DNA of 64,000 nt from Hoplostethus atlanticus. Taxonomy: Eukaryota; Chordata; Actinopteri; Trachichthyiformes; Trachichthyidae. The notes under the pieces were generated by a model. That model was not told the DNA's origin. It made no database searches and was given only the letters and a program-made list of their open reading frames with translations. The position numbers were made by a program, and so were the translations under genes. The DNA lies in assembly GCA_034670405.1 (NCBI GenBank), contig JAXDDX010000115.1, positions 939,501 to 1,003,500 of the forward strand, written 5' to 3'. Shown piece after piece: positions 12,330 through 24,130 of this stretch (position 1 is the first letter of the stretch; each line of letters opens with the position of its first letter).

Positions 12330-12331
<2 letters not shown>

Positions 12332-12362
<31 letters not shown>
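12332..12362. repeat. (GA)n microsatellite
   Basis: About 15 AG units. A second short CA array lies at 12519-12541. Confidence 0.95.
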
Positions 12363-12367
<5 letters not shown>

Positions 12368-12541
12368 GAAGTGTGTCTTGACATCTCCTCTGGATAATGA
12401 CCCAGTCTCCCCAATCTCCCTGCTTCATTTTCTCTCTGATTCTTTCACTCCTATGCACACATACACTCATGCTCAGACGTGTGCATGCACGCATCAACGC
12501 CCTGACTAATGCACGGTCACACACACACACACACACACACA

Positions 12542-13459
12542 GATGAACACACAAATGGATGAAAAACAGACATGCACATGCACCAACCTAATACACTGAC
12601 ACGCATTTGTCTGTACGAATGCACAGACCAATAGAGGGACAGACGGGCAGGCATACATCACACACGTTTAACCGTAGGCGTCCATGTGTCATTCACTGCT
12701 TCAAGCCCTGCTGGTTTGATGGACACCAGAAGTCATTCATTCCAATGGAGGGTTGTTTTGACTGACAGTAACGGATTGGCGCCCCTGGCCAATGGATGAT
12801 GGATACTGTGGATTTTTTCCAAGCTCTGAGCTCGAAATACGTAACAAACAGATAACTCTCTTTGGTTTATGGGACAGCAAACTGTAAACAAACTTCAATA
12901 TAAGTCAACAGAAAAACAGATGACAAACTTTTGTTTTTTTGCTGTTTTTGTGTTTGCAATAATGGGGAAAAAAGTGATGAAACATTTTCCCTCCCAAATG
13001 AGTGCATTTCATAATATAACAATAATTCTAAATAGTCATCTTTCCTCGGGGGGGGGGGTTCAGTTCATGCATTCAGCGTGAAAGCTAAAATTCCCAAACT
13101 CGACACAGGTGAGAACTAAGCTTCCATGTGTGTTTGAGTTTTGTGACCTCTGTCAGAAAGTGGAGAGGAATGAAGAAGTCTTAACTGGCAGCCATATATC
13201 TAAATCGTCTCATCAGGGACCATCCAGGACCAATTTAGTCTATTCATACAAGCGGGTTTGGAAGTTTTGATGGCAAAAAATTCGATTTTTTTCTTCGATG
13301 GGAAAATCTGTAGATTACTCGCCCAGGTATTGGAAGGGGGGGCGCAGGCGCGGGAGATAAACTGAGGGGGGGAAAAAAGAGGGGAAAGGAAATTTGAATA
13401 CATCTGTTTCATGGGGGAACAATAAACTAGTACTAGGCTTTCTAGTGGAGATGAACTTT
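12542..13459. other. No recognised gene
   Basis: Mixed sequence with short CA-rich and G-rich tracts (a run of G near 13051). No exon recognised. Confidence 0.4.
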
Positions 13460-13464
13460 AACAG

Positions 13465-14014
13465 TGTGGCAGACTGGGGGGAGCCTTAATTGGCCGCAGC
13501 CAGTTCTGGATCCAGGGAGAGTCAGTCCACTGACCCAACACTCTCCTGGATCCAGAACCGGCTGCGGCCAATTAAGGCTGATTGCAGCCGGGCCCTTTTA
13601 ACCTGTGGGTGCATGGGTGAACGAGAGAGTGTCTGAGTGAGCCAGAGTGAGAGTCTGAGCGAGCGCTTGAGTCCGACGGCAGATCGAGGGGATCGAATCA
13701 GACTGTGGAGCAAAGAGGGCGAGCGAGTCCAACAGCGGCGACCCAGGTCCACCACTCTGCCAAAAAAAACCCCCCCAAAAACAGGAGGGCAGAATTAAGG
13801 GGCCAGCAGGCCGCTTTATTTGCAACAGAGCAATAATACGACCCGGTCTTGATGGCATCCTCTGCAGACCTGGTCGGTCGCCGCTGCTGGACTTGCTCAC
13901 CCTCTCCGCTCCACAGTCCGACTCGATCCCCTCGATCTGCCGTCAGTTCCACTGACTCAACTCTCTCCTGGATCCAGCCTACGTCTCACCCCCACCTCCC
14001 CCCAGTCTGCCACA
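13465..14014. mobile_element. Inverted LTR-like insertion with target duplication
   Basis: The segment starts TGTGGCAGACTGGGGGG and ends with the exact inverse, CCCCCCAGTCTGCCACA. It is flanked by the direct repeat AACAG (13460-13464 and 14015-14019). The arms continue as imperfect inverted repeats: GATCGAGGGGATCGA with AGCGGCGACC on the left recurs inverted at about 13880-13945. The end sequence is the same as that of the solo LTR at 54041-54355, and the right arm read on the minus strand has AATAAA near 13820. It therefore looks like two LTR-related copies in opposite orientation within one insertion. It is a fossil of an LTR-type family with no coding part. Confidence 0.7.
13483..13578. 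repeat. 96-bp near-perfect hairpin
   Basis: The arm GCCTTAATTGGCCGCAGCC through GGATCCAG is followed, after a loop of about 17 bases, by its inverse with only one or two differences. It lies in the left arm of the inverted LTR-like insertion. Confidence 0.9.
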
Positions 14015-14019
14015 AACAG

Positions 14020-15559
14020 AAAAAACGTAATTATTTGAGTTATATTAAGTAGAAGATGGAGAAACTGTTTTTTGGGGGGTTTTTTTTACATCCCAAAAAA
14101 CATACAGAAAGTAAACGAACAACATAGTGACAAAGCTGAAAGCAGTTCATGTTCTTGGTCAAGTTCAATTCATAAAGTTGAAAGCAAATCATGCAGTCAA
14201 TAAAAGGTTTATTCAACATCATTAATTACCAATATTTTCCAATATTAATGATTAGCATTCATAGAAAGAGTATCAATGATGGGGACACTGACTAAGACTT
14301 CATTTCCGGCTGGTATTAAAATGCAATCTGCATCCGGATAATGAACAACCCGATCACGTCCTCCCATTTACTTCCTCTATTTATATGCCAAACACTCTGC
14401 AAAGTGTACCTTACCCCAGCACCCTTTGTCCTTAGGCCAATATCTTTGTTGCGCGCAGGGTTCTGGGTTAACTCTAGGTTCAATAAGGAGGTTGGCTGTA
14501 GCTTAATGACTCAGAAACTTCAGAGGAAGTATTTCGCATCCGCCTCTAATGATTCCGGTGGACGACTCAAATTGCTGCAGGTCAAGTAAGTATATTAAGT
14601 AGGTACTGTGGGGCCCCAAAAGTCTTGAGTCCACAACCGAGAACTGTTTGTTTTCATAATTTATCCAAAACTAATACTTTGTTTTACTCAGTTGATACTT
14701 CAACGATTAGAGTCAAGAATACATTATTTAGAACTGATGATGAACTACAATATCTTGTTTTCTCAAATTGTTGTCACACCATATATTTCTTTCAAATATG
14801 AACACATGTATGCTGCTAATACAGTGTGAACAACTAATACCATATTGACTACATGTATTGACAAAATGAATATGGTCCTCTATGCATTATTGTCACTACT
14901 GCTAGTGCTTTAACTTTGAAAAAGACGATGTTTTTATCATTAATTAAATTATTTTCTTTAATTATGTTATCTTGTTTGGAGAAATATCTTTAGACTAAAA
15001 ATGTATATTCGTTTTTGATATATTCTTAGTAGTGGACTCAGACATTTGTCATAATAGTGTCATGTGAGTTTACAACCAAAAGCAAAAATTGTGCATTCCT
15101 TCCTTTTTAAATATCCGTTTTTGTTGCAACTCAATGTTATACTTTTTATTTTAGAATGCTAGTTCACTTCCTTCAACTTATAGTGAGATCTCAGGGAGTA
15201 ATAAAAAAGAAAGGAACGGGGGAAGAATTAAGACCGTTCAAATAAATGAACTTTTTTCAGTATTTAATGAAAAAGATCAATTTCTTATGCACGACCACAT
15301 TCCTCAAGGACAGCAAAACGAGAAGAAAACACTGCCAAGGGAGCGTCAACAAAATATTGACATTGGTTAAAGAGACAGTAACACAGCCAGTAAATGTCTG
15401 CAAATGACATAACGTGGGTTGCACTGTCCCCCTCTAAACCGCACGAGTCTCTGCAATGCACGCTGACTTTCCTAGAGATAATGTAGCGGTATGTCATTTT
15501 CAATCACTTCCTGTTCAGGTTCGGAGTCTGATCTTTCCGGTTCTGGAATGTCAATGTTC
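14020..15559. other. AT-rich, no recognised gene
   Basis: Mostly AT-rich sequence. The open frame at 14341-14589 has no family resemblance. No repeat was named, though 14290-14600 has a dispersed-repeat look. Confidence 0.4.
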
Positions 15560-16450
15560 TTTGATGCATTTATCGGATCTGTAGCGTTTCCTTCAACAAC
15601 CAGATCAGGAACTTGAGCTGGAGGTTCAGTGAAGACGTCCTTTGCCAATGTCCAGTGGCATGAGGGTTCAGCACTTCTGGAGGCTGTCTAACATCTGGAG
15701 TACTTCCTGTTCTTTGCAGAAGGAGGACCCATTGTGGTGATTTCTGGAACGTGCACTGAGAAGTAGAATTCATCCTCACTCCAGATGTTTCTTCCTCAAG
15801 ATCATCCGATTCCGTTGGTTGGTCGGCATCTCTCCTTCCTTGGCTGTGATGGATTCGGTCTCTGTGATGGGTTTCCCCAACAAGCAGAAACCCACAGGGT
15901 AAGATCTCTTTGAAGTGTCCGATGTCAACCATCGCCGCTTCAATTGTACGCTCCCCTCTTATCTATCTATTTCCCTCTGATGTTGACATTCCCCACGAGG
16001 ACTCCTGTCTGCTGCAACAAGCTCAGCTGCTCTGACTTTGGCATCAAATCTGACTTTGTTCATCTCTCCCATTTTACGAGAACCGCTGAAGTGTTGCTCT
16101 CCCGAAGGCATTGACGTACGTTTTGAGATCGATCGGCAGTGCGGCTGAGCAACCGGCAGTGTCATTTCTTGTGCAATTATATGCATGGGGGTTTGACAAA
16201 ATCCCTCCGATGCTATTTGTTGATGAGTTTTCCCGTCAGGCTCGAGGGACAGATAATCCATGCACACCAATTCTAAAGGGTAAGTGGTCAATATGTTTTC
16301 CATGGGAGCAGCTCTCTGGGAGTTCGCATGTTTGGGGTCATTCTGGGCCAATAGAATCTGGAATCTTGCCAGGTTGATTGCAAGTTCAGACCCAAGATGG
16401 CCGACCTCATCATTCACACCGTGTAAATTTGTCTTTCTCAGGTCTGACAA
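15560..16450 (-). mobile_element. Old Ty3/Gypsy fossil, integrase region
   Basis: The minus strand encodes sequence like the zinc-binding to catalytic-core junction of fish Gypsy integrase (RAAPMENILTTYPLELVCMD then YLSLEPDGK). Lower coordinates hold the C-terminal integrase region (NKVRFDAKVRAAELV). It is clearly broken, with several breaks and internal losses. No LTR was identified beside it. It is older and less complete than the copy at 1-2576. Confidence 0.75.
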
Positions 16451-16720
16451 GCCCTTGAAATCTCTATTCCAGTCAGGTTTGGTTGACCCTTAAGAAACCC
16501 TGGAGTGGATAATCATCGTGCTTCTCTTCATGTAGAAACTCATCATAGCGGCATTAATCTAGAAGTGAGCCCGGGGCTTTAATGTTTTAATTTGTTTTTT
16601 AGGCTGCCAGGCAATCATCTATCTCATTCCCAGCCTTAAAAGCCTCACTCTATTATCAGGCCAATCTCCATGGATGACTTGCATCATTGGCCACTCTTTT
16701 CAAGGCTTCCCTTGTGTGGT
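16451..16720. other. No recognised feature
   Basis: Unassigned sequence between the Gypsy fossil and the microsatellite cluster. Confidence 0.4.
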
Positions 16721-16729
16721 GAGAGAGAG

Positions 16730-16954
16730 AAAGAGATTATGATCACTTTCTGGTTTGTGATGAGACTGCAAGTGTGTGTGTGTGTGTGTGTGTGAGTATG
16801 CACGCTTGCTGACGTGTCTGCACTGGTATGTCTGAATGTGGTTGTATGCACTCGCTTTCTGACACAATGATGCACATTGCACTGTGTGTGTGCATGCTAT
16901 GTCTCTTATTTGCTCTCAATAGTGTGTGTTTTTCTAGATACAAACTTTTACAGC

Positions 16955-16985
<31 letters not shown>

Positions 16986-17110
16986 AGAGATTATGATCAT
17001 TTGTTGGTTTGTGTCGGACTGAGTCTGAATGCAAGTGCTATTGTCTCCTATTGGCTCTCAAGGGTGTGTGTTTGTGTATGTATACAGCTACTGTCTCAGT
17101 TGTCCTCGGA
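16730..17110. repeat. Diverged duplicated block with GT arrays
   Basis: AGATTATGATCA followed by TGGTTTGTG occurs at about 16734 and 16987. TTGCTCTCAATAGTGTGTGTTT (16908) and its diverged partner TTGGCTCTCAAGGGTGTGTG (17049) are each followed by ACAGCTACTG. Together these mark an old tandem duplication carrying GT arrays. Confidence 0.6.
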
Positions 17111-17308
17111 AGTGTGTGTGTGTGTGTGTGTGCGGAGCTATTGTCTGGTTGGCCCCCTGGGGGGGCCGTTCTGATCAATGAGGATCCAAACCTCTTACTT
17201 TTGACCTTTTGAATGGCTTTCAACCACAGCAGCAGCAAAGAGAGTCCGCCAGTTTATCTGTTTCATCTATCTTCCACAGCATCTTGTTCCGCTCAGACCA
17301 AGCTCTCT

Positions 17309-17311
<3 letters not shown>

Positions 17312-17344
<33 letters not shown>
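17312..17344. repeat. (GT)n microsatellite
   Basis: One of at least seven GT/CA arrays between 16.77 and 18.18 kb. Others include 16770-16794, 16960-16985, 17110-17131, 17759-17789 (CA), 17949-17985 and 18099-18180. Confidence 0.95.
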
Positions 17345-17346
<2 letters not shown>

Positions 17347-17756
17347 AGCACAGGACAATATTTATTTTTCACAGCACTCCGAGATAGATAAGTCATAAGT
17401 CACTGTGACTTTTTCTTTGTTTTCCAGGGCATGAATGATTCAGCACTCTGACAAACTGATGAACTACCGCCGCCTGAAGAGTGTGACGCAAACAGCGCCA
17501 GCATTGCACGGGTCCACTTCGGTATCTCTTCAATACTTTATGTCCTTCTCTTCCCGACTTCAATTTAAAAGAAATACCGGGGGTGCAGAGATTGATAAGG
17601 GGATGCAGAAAAATTGATTTTCCATCTTTTTTTTTTGTCCGTTATTTTGGGAGGTTGGCGAGGATGTGCGGATATATTGAGCATTTTAGATACAGTGGAT
17701 CAATGCATGTACAGTGCATGCTTTATAAATGTTATGTCAAAACCCAAGAAAAGTGT

Positions 17757-17791
<35 letters not shown>

Positions 17792-17946
17792 CCCGTGTGA
17801 TTTTTAATAATCAATGAGTGACATTCAGACATGACCTTTTGAAGGGAGTTGGATACATTTCATTGTTGGCCGTCGTCTCCTGATTCACCCGCTGCCAGAG
17901 GGAAACACAGATCACTCCCCTCTCTTTGTTCTCTGCTCAGAGATGT

Positions 17947-17987
<41 letters not shown>

Positions 17988-18095
17988 CCCTCCTCAGAGT
18001 GTTGACATTCAGAGGCGAGCCCAGCCATGCCATGCTAACACCCTGACATTGTCCTGACATTTCCCTCCTGCTGGCTCCCACTTGCCTGTCTGTTT

Positions 18096-18098
<3 letters not shown>

Positions 18099-18180
<82 letters not shown>
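18099..18180. repeat. (GT)41 microsatellite
   Basis: The longest pure dinucleotide array in the window, about 82 bases without interruption. Confidence 0.97.
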
Positions 18181-18181
<1 letters not shown>

Positions 18182-18844
18182 CCCAGGGAAAATGGCTCGG
18201 CAGTATACTGGCCATAGGTCTGGGCTAGGAAAAGCATAAAGTCACTCACTGCTTCATTTGCCCCGTGTGTGTGTGTGCACGTGACACACACAGCCTTGGA
18301 ATCGCCAGGCTGTTTGAACACCTCACATAGTGATGATTGGGTTTTAAGCGATTGTTCTACACAGCGAAAGGCGACACATTATCCATATATATTCCCAAGC
18401 ACAGGAGGAGGGAGATGCACGTCATTATTACCGGAGCTATTCTTGACCGCCGGCTTGTTCAAGTTGTTCAAAGAAATCCACTTTTACCGCATTTCCTTGC
18501 AAGTGAAGGGGGAGCGAGGGGTGAAACAGAAAAAAAACATCATTTCTGGTGTAATTGAATTGGAGAGCAAACTAATGGGTGTTTTTTTCAAACAAAAAAA
18601 AAATGGCGGGTTTCTGTTTACGCTCTGCAAGGTTGAAAGATTCACAGGGAAGAAAGTGAAAATGAAAAATATGAACATAGATTTGAAGTAGCATCAAAGT
18701 CAGTGCAGATGAATGAGATTAGGAATATAAAGGTCGGAAACATTATTGTCTTGAATTATTACAATTAATGCAATCTCATCAACTAACTAGAATACATGCA
18801 TACTTGACATATTCAGCTTAAGGGAAGGGAAGGGAAACAGATCA

Positions 18845-19270
18845 TCTGGAGTTAGTTACACGCCGTGGGAGGCTTTAGGGACCGGTGGAACGTGAGATAG
18901 TCAGCACCGGCCTAAACTCTGATGCTGGTGGTCCAATGCTCTGTTGGACAGTTGCCGCGGAAGGACGCAGTAGACGAGGCGCGGGAAAGAGTTGGATACA
19001 CCGGAACGCACCGGGTGGCGCCCCACGTGAACGCCGGGCGCTGCGGGATCCGTGGCTACATCCGTCACCAGTTTGCTCAGGGGAGTTTGGGGTTCACGGT
19101 CACGGATTACGAACAGTGGGCCACGAGCATGAAAAGTGTTTAAAGGAGAAGTCCACCCACGACGTGAGGATACAGTCATTATTCCCTCACGTTAACGTCA
19201 GTCGAAATTCCGTCGGAGTTCGTAGTTCCGCCGAACGCACAGCGAGTTGGCCCCCCCGTAGTTCGTCTTA
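18845..19270. other. CpG-rich block, no assigned function
   Basis: CG dinucleotides are dense here compared with the flanking sequence (for example ACCGGAACGCACCGGGTGGC near 18999 and CGCTGCGGGATCCG near 19038). A 128-codon open frame (18885-19271 plus) spans it but has no family resemblance. TTTAAAGGAGAAGTCCACCC at 19139 looks like a TTAA-type element end, so this may be transposon-derived rather than a promoter island. Confidence 0.4.
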
Positions 19271-19857
19271 AGCCCCCGGCAGCCACAAGGCCCCGCACAA
19301 GAAAAGAATATCAAGTAATATAAGGCTGGCAAACACCCCTCCTCTTGTTACAATCCAACTTATTTCAGTCACATACACACACACACACACACACACACTC
19401 AAGTGGACTATTCCACTTGACTTCCACTTGACCCGGCTGGTCTGTGACGCTTTCTTGGGAGAGAAGTTTGGCTTTCACTCTTAACCCAACACCACAATTG
19501 AATGTGGGGCGAATCAGAGGAAATGGGACGCTCTGCTCTATTGCAGCCCCACTTTGTGATGTGCGCTTTTAATTCAAGAGTTAGTTCAACTCTGGTTTTA
19601 CTACTTGAGATAAAAGTCCCATAGGTGGAAGGGAAATAGAGTGGGTGCCATAATACTGAGTTGAACTGAAGTCTGATGGTGTCATTTGTTTGGCTGTCAG
19701 CGCCCCCCCCCCCCCAACCTGCACCTTACCTCAGACACAATATTTATATCATAAATTATGGCTAACTAGTGTTAATATGAACTCCAATAGAGCTGCATAC
19801 AAAGTTCACTATGAAAGAGGTGATTGCCAACACATCATGCTTAGTCATAGTCAATAG
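19271..19857. other. No recognised gene
   Basis: It contains a CA array (19374-19398) and a C-rich run near 19703. Confidence 0.4.
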
Positions 19858-20340
19858 CGTGTGCTAAACACTGATGCCCTCTACAGGAAAGGTCAGAGCA
19901 GACTGTACTTCCTGAGGAGGCTCAGATCATTCAATGTGTGCAACAGGCTGCTCCACATGTTCTACCAGACTGGTGGCCAGTGCACTCTTCTTTGCTGTGG
20001 TATGTTGGGGAGGTGGCACCAAGGCAAAGGATGCCAACAAGATCAACAAACTGGTCAAGAAAGCTGGCTCGGTTGTGGGAGAGAGCCTGGACAGTCTGGA
20101 GGAGGTGGCTGAGGGGAGGATGAGGTCTAAAATCAGATCCATCTTGGAGAACCCATCCCACCCCTCTATGATGAGATCGGGCTGAGAAGCTCCTTCAGCA
20201 CCGTCTCATCCAACCTAAGAGCACAAGGGAGAGCTTCAAATACTCTTTTGTGTCAACAGCCATCCGGCTGTACAACGCTAGCTCCAACATCAACACCTGA
20301 GCCTGCTGCTTTCTTCTCGGCCCCGCCTCAACCACACACA
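19858..20340 (+). mobile_element. LINE 3' end (L2/CR1 group), ORF2 C-terminus
   Basis: The plus-strand translation has KGQSRLYFLRRLRSFNVCNR, then ALFFAVVCWGGGTKAKDANK and LVKKAGSVVG, the characteristic C-terminal part of fish L2-type ORF2. At least one frame change occurs (the block moves between two frames near 19970), and another is needed near 20170. It ends near a short CA tract. It is a 5'-truncated dead copy. Confidence 0.85.
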
Positions 20341-21129
20341 CACACACCTGGACCTACTCAGATCAGATGAAATGGGAGTTCTGTGTTGGCTACATTTGTT
20401 GAATAAAACTCCCTGCTGTCCAACTGGTGGTACCACACCAAGTTTTTGGTAGATTTGTCCTGTTTGTCAACTTCCCGATTAAGTGATGAGAACATGGACA
20501 CCGAAATCATACATCTGTCCTCGGTAGATCGTTGGCTCCGATGCTCCATGCTAACACTTTAGCATACACTATGTTGAGTGATAGTAACATGCTAGTAATC
20601 TTAAATTCTATACTTATCTGTCACTGTTGTTGTCATCTATGATTACTTACCATTTTGCTTCACCATTTTTTTTGTTAATGCTACAGCGTTAGCAATACAC
20701 AATCTACCGGGGACACATGGATGATTTTGGGGTCTATGCTCTCATCACTGAACTGCTAAGTTGACCGAAAAAAAAAGAATTCCTTTAACAAAGTCAATGT
20801 GGAAAATGTCCTGTCTACTGAGAAGCCAAGAGAATGAAAGCTGGGGTAATGAGTCATGCCACATACCGAGGTTACATTGTCTCCATCTTTTTTCATCCAT
20901 CCATCCGTCTATCATCCCGTCCCCACCATTGGTCCCTCTGTCTCGCCGCCATTCTGGAGTCTGTTCGCATCACTGTGGTAGCGCTGTCGGCGCATAGCTA
21001 ACGATGCTTCTCCCCTCCGTGACCTTTCTCACCAGAGAATGGGCCGCCGTGTGATGTATGAACAGCGGTGCTTTGACATATTGTCCTCCGCAGCAGACAC
21101 ACACACACTGTAGATAGGGTGGTGGAGAG
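20341..21129. other. No recognised gene
   Basis: Unassigned sequence between the LINE end and the SINE. Confidence 0.4.
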
Positions 21130-21245
21130 ACATGAGCAGGGTGGCCTAGTGGTTCATAAGGATGCCCCCCCTCCCAACCAGAGTTCCCAGGTTCAATTCC
21201 TGTGCACTCATGCCTACTGAAGTATCGTTCAGCAAGCAAGATACT
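21130..21245 (+). repeat. tRNA-derived SINE fragment
   Basis: GGGTGGCCTAGTGGTTCATA fits a tRNA A-box region, and CAGGTTCAATTCCTG (21189-21203) fits a B box. The two are about 45 bp apart, which is the spacing of a SINE head. Confidence 0.65.
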
Positions 21246-21248
21246 TAA

Positions 21249-21361
21249 AGGTGCAGTCAGGTTTTTACTGCCCGATAGCAAACAATGACCATAATGATAG
21301 GGTATTGCTCACTTACAATGACTGAATGATTACAGGCCTACATAGAGCACTTATTGCACCT
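21249..21361. mobile_element. TTAA-bounded MITE
   Basis: TTAA (21245-21248) is followed by AGGTGCAGT. The right end reads ATTGCACCT and then TTAA (21362-21365). The ends are inverted repeats of about 9-12 bp, and the body is 113 bp. TTAA duplication is typical of piggyBac- and Kolobok-type elements. Confidence 0.65.
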
Positions 21362-21365
21362 TTAA

Positions 21366-22300
21366 CCCCTCCCTTTAAATTCCAGCCTATGTATTTGTTA
21401 AGATACAAGAGGCCAAAGCACAATACCAGACTGAGCCACTGGGATAATCTAGTTAGTGTTTTCAGACCCATAATATCTAAACACTGGAAGAGCTATTCCA
21501 AATAGGAAAACACCCTTTAAATATAATAATAATAGTAGTACGTCTAATTAATGTAGCTGTAGCTTAGTCAGTAATTGGAGCTACTCAGCATTTTGCCCAA
21601 TCTCTCTGAAAACATCAAAACAGCACTCTACTTTTATTATCAAAATGGCTTTTCTGGCTGGAACGGTGACAGAGAGCGTAAACATGTGTGTGAAGAATCA
21701 CTGAAAACAGCATCTGAGAGCGACACTGCTTTTGTTTTCAAGTCCTTTTTTGTTGGGTTGATAAGTAAAGTCAACCATCAAGGCGCTATCAATCCGCCCG
21801 TCTCGGCCTCTCTCTTATCCAGACTTCAGAGCCCTTTGGTCGGAAGGCTTCTAGTAGCCTACATTATCAATTAGCTGTGATGCTCCTATCCCGTGAGGTC
21901 GGCACCTTATACAATATGGACCCTTACACACCAAATGAGAACCATCAGCTGGCCAGTACCTTACCTTGTGTGTGTGTGTGTGTGTTATATTAAACTGACA
22001 TATGGGCCACTATTTGGCCTCATATTAAATACTGTATATCAGCCGGTCCACCTCTGATGGATATGATGCAGTTTGATAACATATTTATTGTAGAATTGAT
22101 CAATGCTATCACTGGTTGTTTATGGGAAGACCTTAACCCGAATTGACTCTCAACACATGGATATGGAGTACACATGGATATATTATTATTGCATTCAGTG
22201 GAGAGTTTTAGTGTCCCATGATTTTTAATGCTGTTTCTGAGACTTTTCCATCCTGACAATAATAAAATTCTGGGGGAAAAACACTTCAGATGTAAAGAAT
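21366..22300. other. No recognised gene
   Basis: AT-rich sequence with a short GT array (21968-21985). No exon recognised. Confidence 0.4.
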
Positions 22301-22350
22301 ATCGGTATCGGCCTTTAATTCAAAAGCCAATATCGGTCGAACCCTAGCGT
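22290..22350. mobile_element. Short dispersed-repeat fragment
   Basis: TATCGGTATCGGCC, then GCCAATATCGGTCGAACCCT, is a terminal motif widespread in fish repeats. It is too short to assign. Confidence 0.4.
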
Positions 22351-22878
22351 GTGCGCGTTGTGAGAGTGTCGCTGTGCCGCGTTGCTGGCAGCTGCCGCTC
22401 CACTGTGGTTAGTGTGTCGTCATACCTCTTCACCTTTCCATTTCCCCCCTCCACTGGGCTGAGACATGGGCCTGGAAGGGGACCAGGGGGGATGTCAGGG
22501 ATGAGAGGAGCTTTGTCCCCAGACATGACCACACACACACTCTATCAAAAAAACAACAGTGGCGATAAAAAGTTTTCACCCCTCTTGACTTTTTTTTTTT
22601 TTACACATTTTGCTGTGCTACAAAATTGGTTCAAAATGCATTTATTTGGGATTTTGGTCTAAAATCTATGCAAAGTACTCTCTTCTATCGAAGCGGAAAT
22701 TCAAGAAATTTATGTGAATCTATAAAATAAAAAAAAAAGTAAGACTTTTTGCCAGTAAGACTTTAATGTCTTCATTTCAGAGTGCGGGAGTGCAGTGTGG
22801 AATACCTTTGTCAATAATGGATGGTATTTGAATCCGGTTTCTGCAGTTTCAAAGAAAAAAATCATCTTTCCATCATTA

Positions 22879-24128
22879 CACACTCATGCTTGAAAGTTTG
22901 TGAACCCCTTGTTCAATTATAGACATTTTGAGTTTTTACCATGCTATCCTTATTTAATCAGAAGTATACTTAACTCTAATAAAGGATCAATATTTACCAA
23001 TTTCAAATGTTTTTAAAGGAAATTGTGCATGCAGTAAAACTGAAACAGAAAGAAATTAGTGCAGGTACAAAAATAAGTGAACTTCATCTAGTTAAATCAA
23101 GTAGGGAAGTAGAATCAGGTGGGTATGACATTTACCTGTTAGTAGTTAGAAGTTAACCAAGCCACAAGAAAAATATTAAAACTAGTAACAAACAACACAA
23201 GAATAACACGCAGAGATCTACATCTGATGTCATTGTGCATCCATTAACAATAAAAAGAACACTGAACAGAAATGGCATTTCATGCTACTGTCGAAAAGGA
23301 TCAAAACAAACACTCACCTACTGGGACCTAGTACCTCCTATGGTACTATAAGCTCAACAAAATACACTATCCATTGTGTCTCTGACCACAACATCATGTC
23401 TTGCCTTAGGTTAGTGCTCACCATTTCCTGTGGGATTATCAACGTTTACCCCAAATCTACAGCCATCTGCAAATCTCTACCCAGCCTTTCCTCCCTTATC
23501 GTCCTTCCTGTAGGCTGATGAGTTGATTTCTACCCACTTGCTCTCAATAGCTGCTGCTAGACACCTCAACACTTGGTTATGTCGCCAGGTGTATCGTCCT
23601 TGGGACAGATTCATCATTTTGCATCTTGACAAAATATGTCTAAGTGTAGATATACCTGAACATAAGGGACAGGAAGGGTCCTCCCCTACTCATTCACTGA
23701 GACTTTGGAGCATCTATAATGAATCGAAGTCTAAGAAAGTTTGCCTCCATACCCGACAACTCCCTCCAGCCAAGTTTCTTCCTCTCTACACTTTCCCCAA
23801 TTCCTCCCACTGACCCTGTTTCGCCTGAGAGACAGCTTTAGCACACCTTGCTGCTTCCCCCTGCTGCTTAATTTGGTCCACAGCCATCTTTCTTTCCCTT
23901 CTGTCCCTGAGATGCCAAAAGTTATTGATGGAAGGGGTTCACAGTTTTTGTTAAATAAAGAATGATATGAAGTAGGAAGTATATCATATTTATCTGCGCA
24001 ACTTTTTTATTTGGGATATCTTCAATTAAATTTAAGGTTTAGATAAGGATTCTATGAGGTTAATTCCTCTATAATGTATGAAATAATGTCCAACCGTTGT
24101 AGGGTTCACAAACTTTCAAGCATGACTG
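22879..24128. mobile_element. 1.25-kb inverted-repeat element, Tc1/mariner-type ends
   Basis: The left end CACTCATGCTTGAAAG..TTTGTGAACCCC and the right end GGGTTCACAAACTTTCAAGC..ATGA are inverted repeats of about 28 bp, each flanked by TA (22877-22878 and 24129-24130). The interior holds no recognisable transposase. The part at 23500-23950 has higher GC and looks like foreign sequence carried inside. Confidence 0.7.
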
Positions 24129-24130
24129 TA

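Noticed and set aside
16684-18321. Many 60-90 codon frames rich in cysteine-valine or histidine-threonine
   Set aside because: They are translations of GT/CA microsatellites on both strands, not genes.
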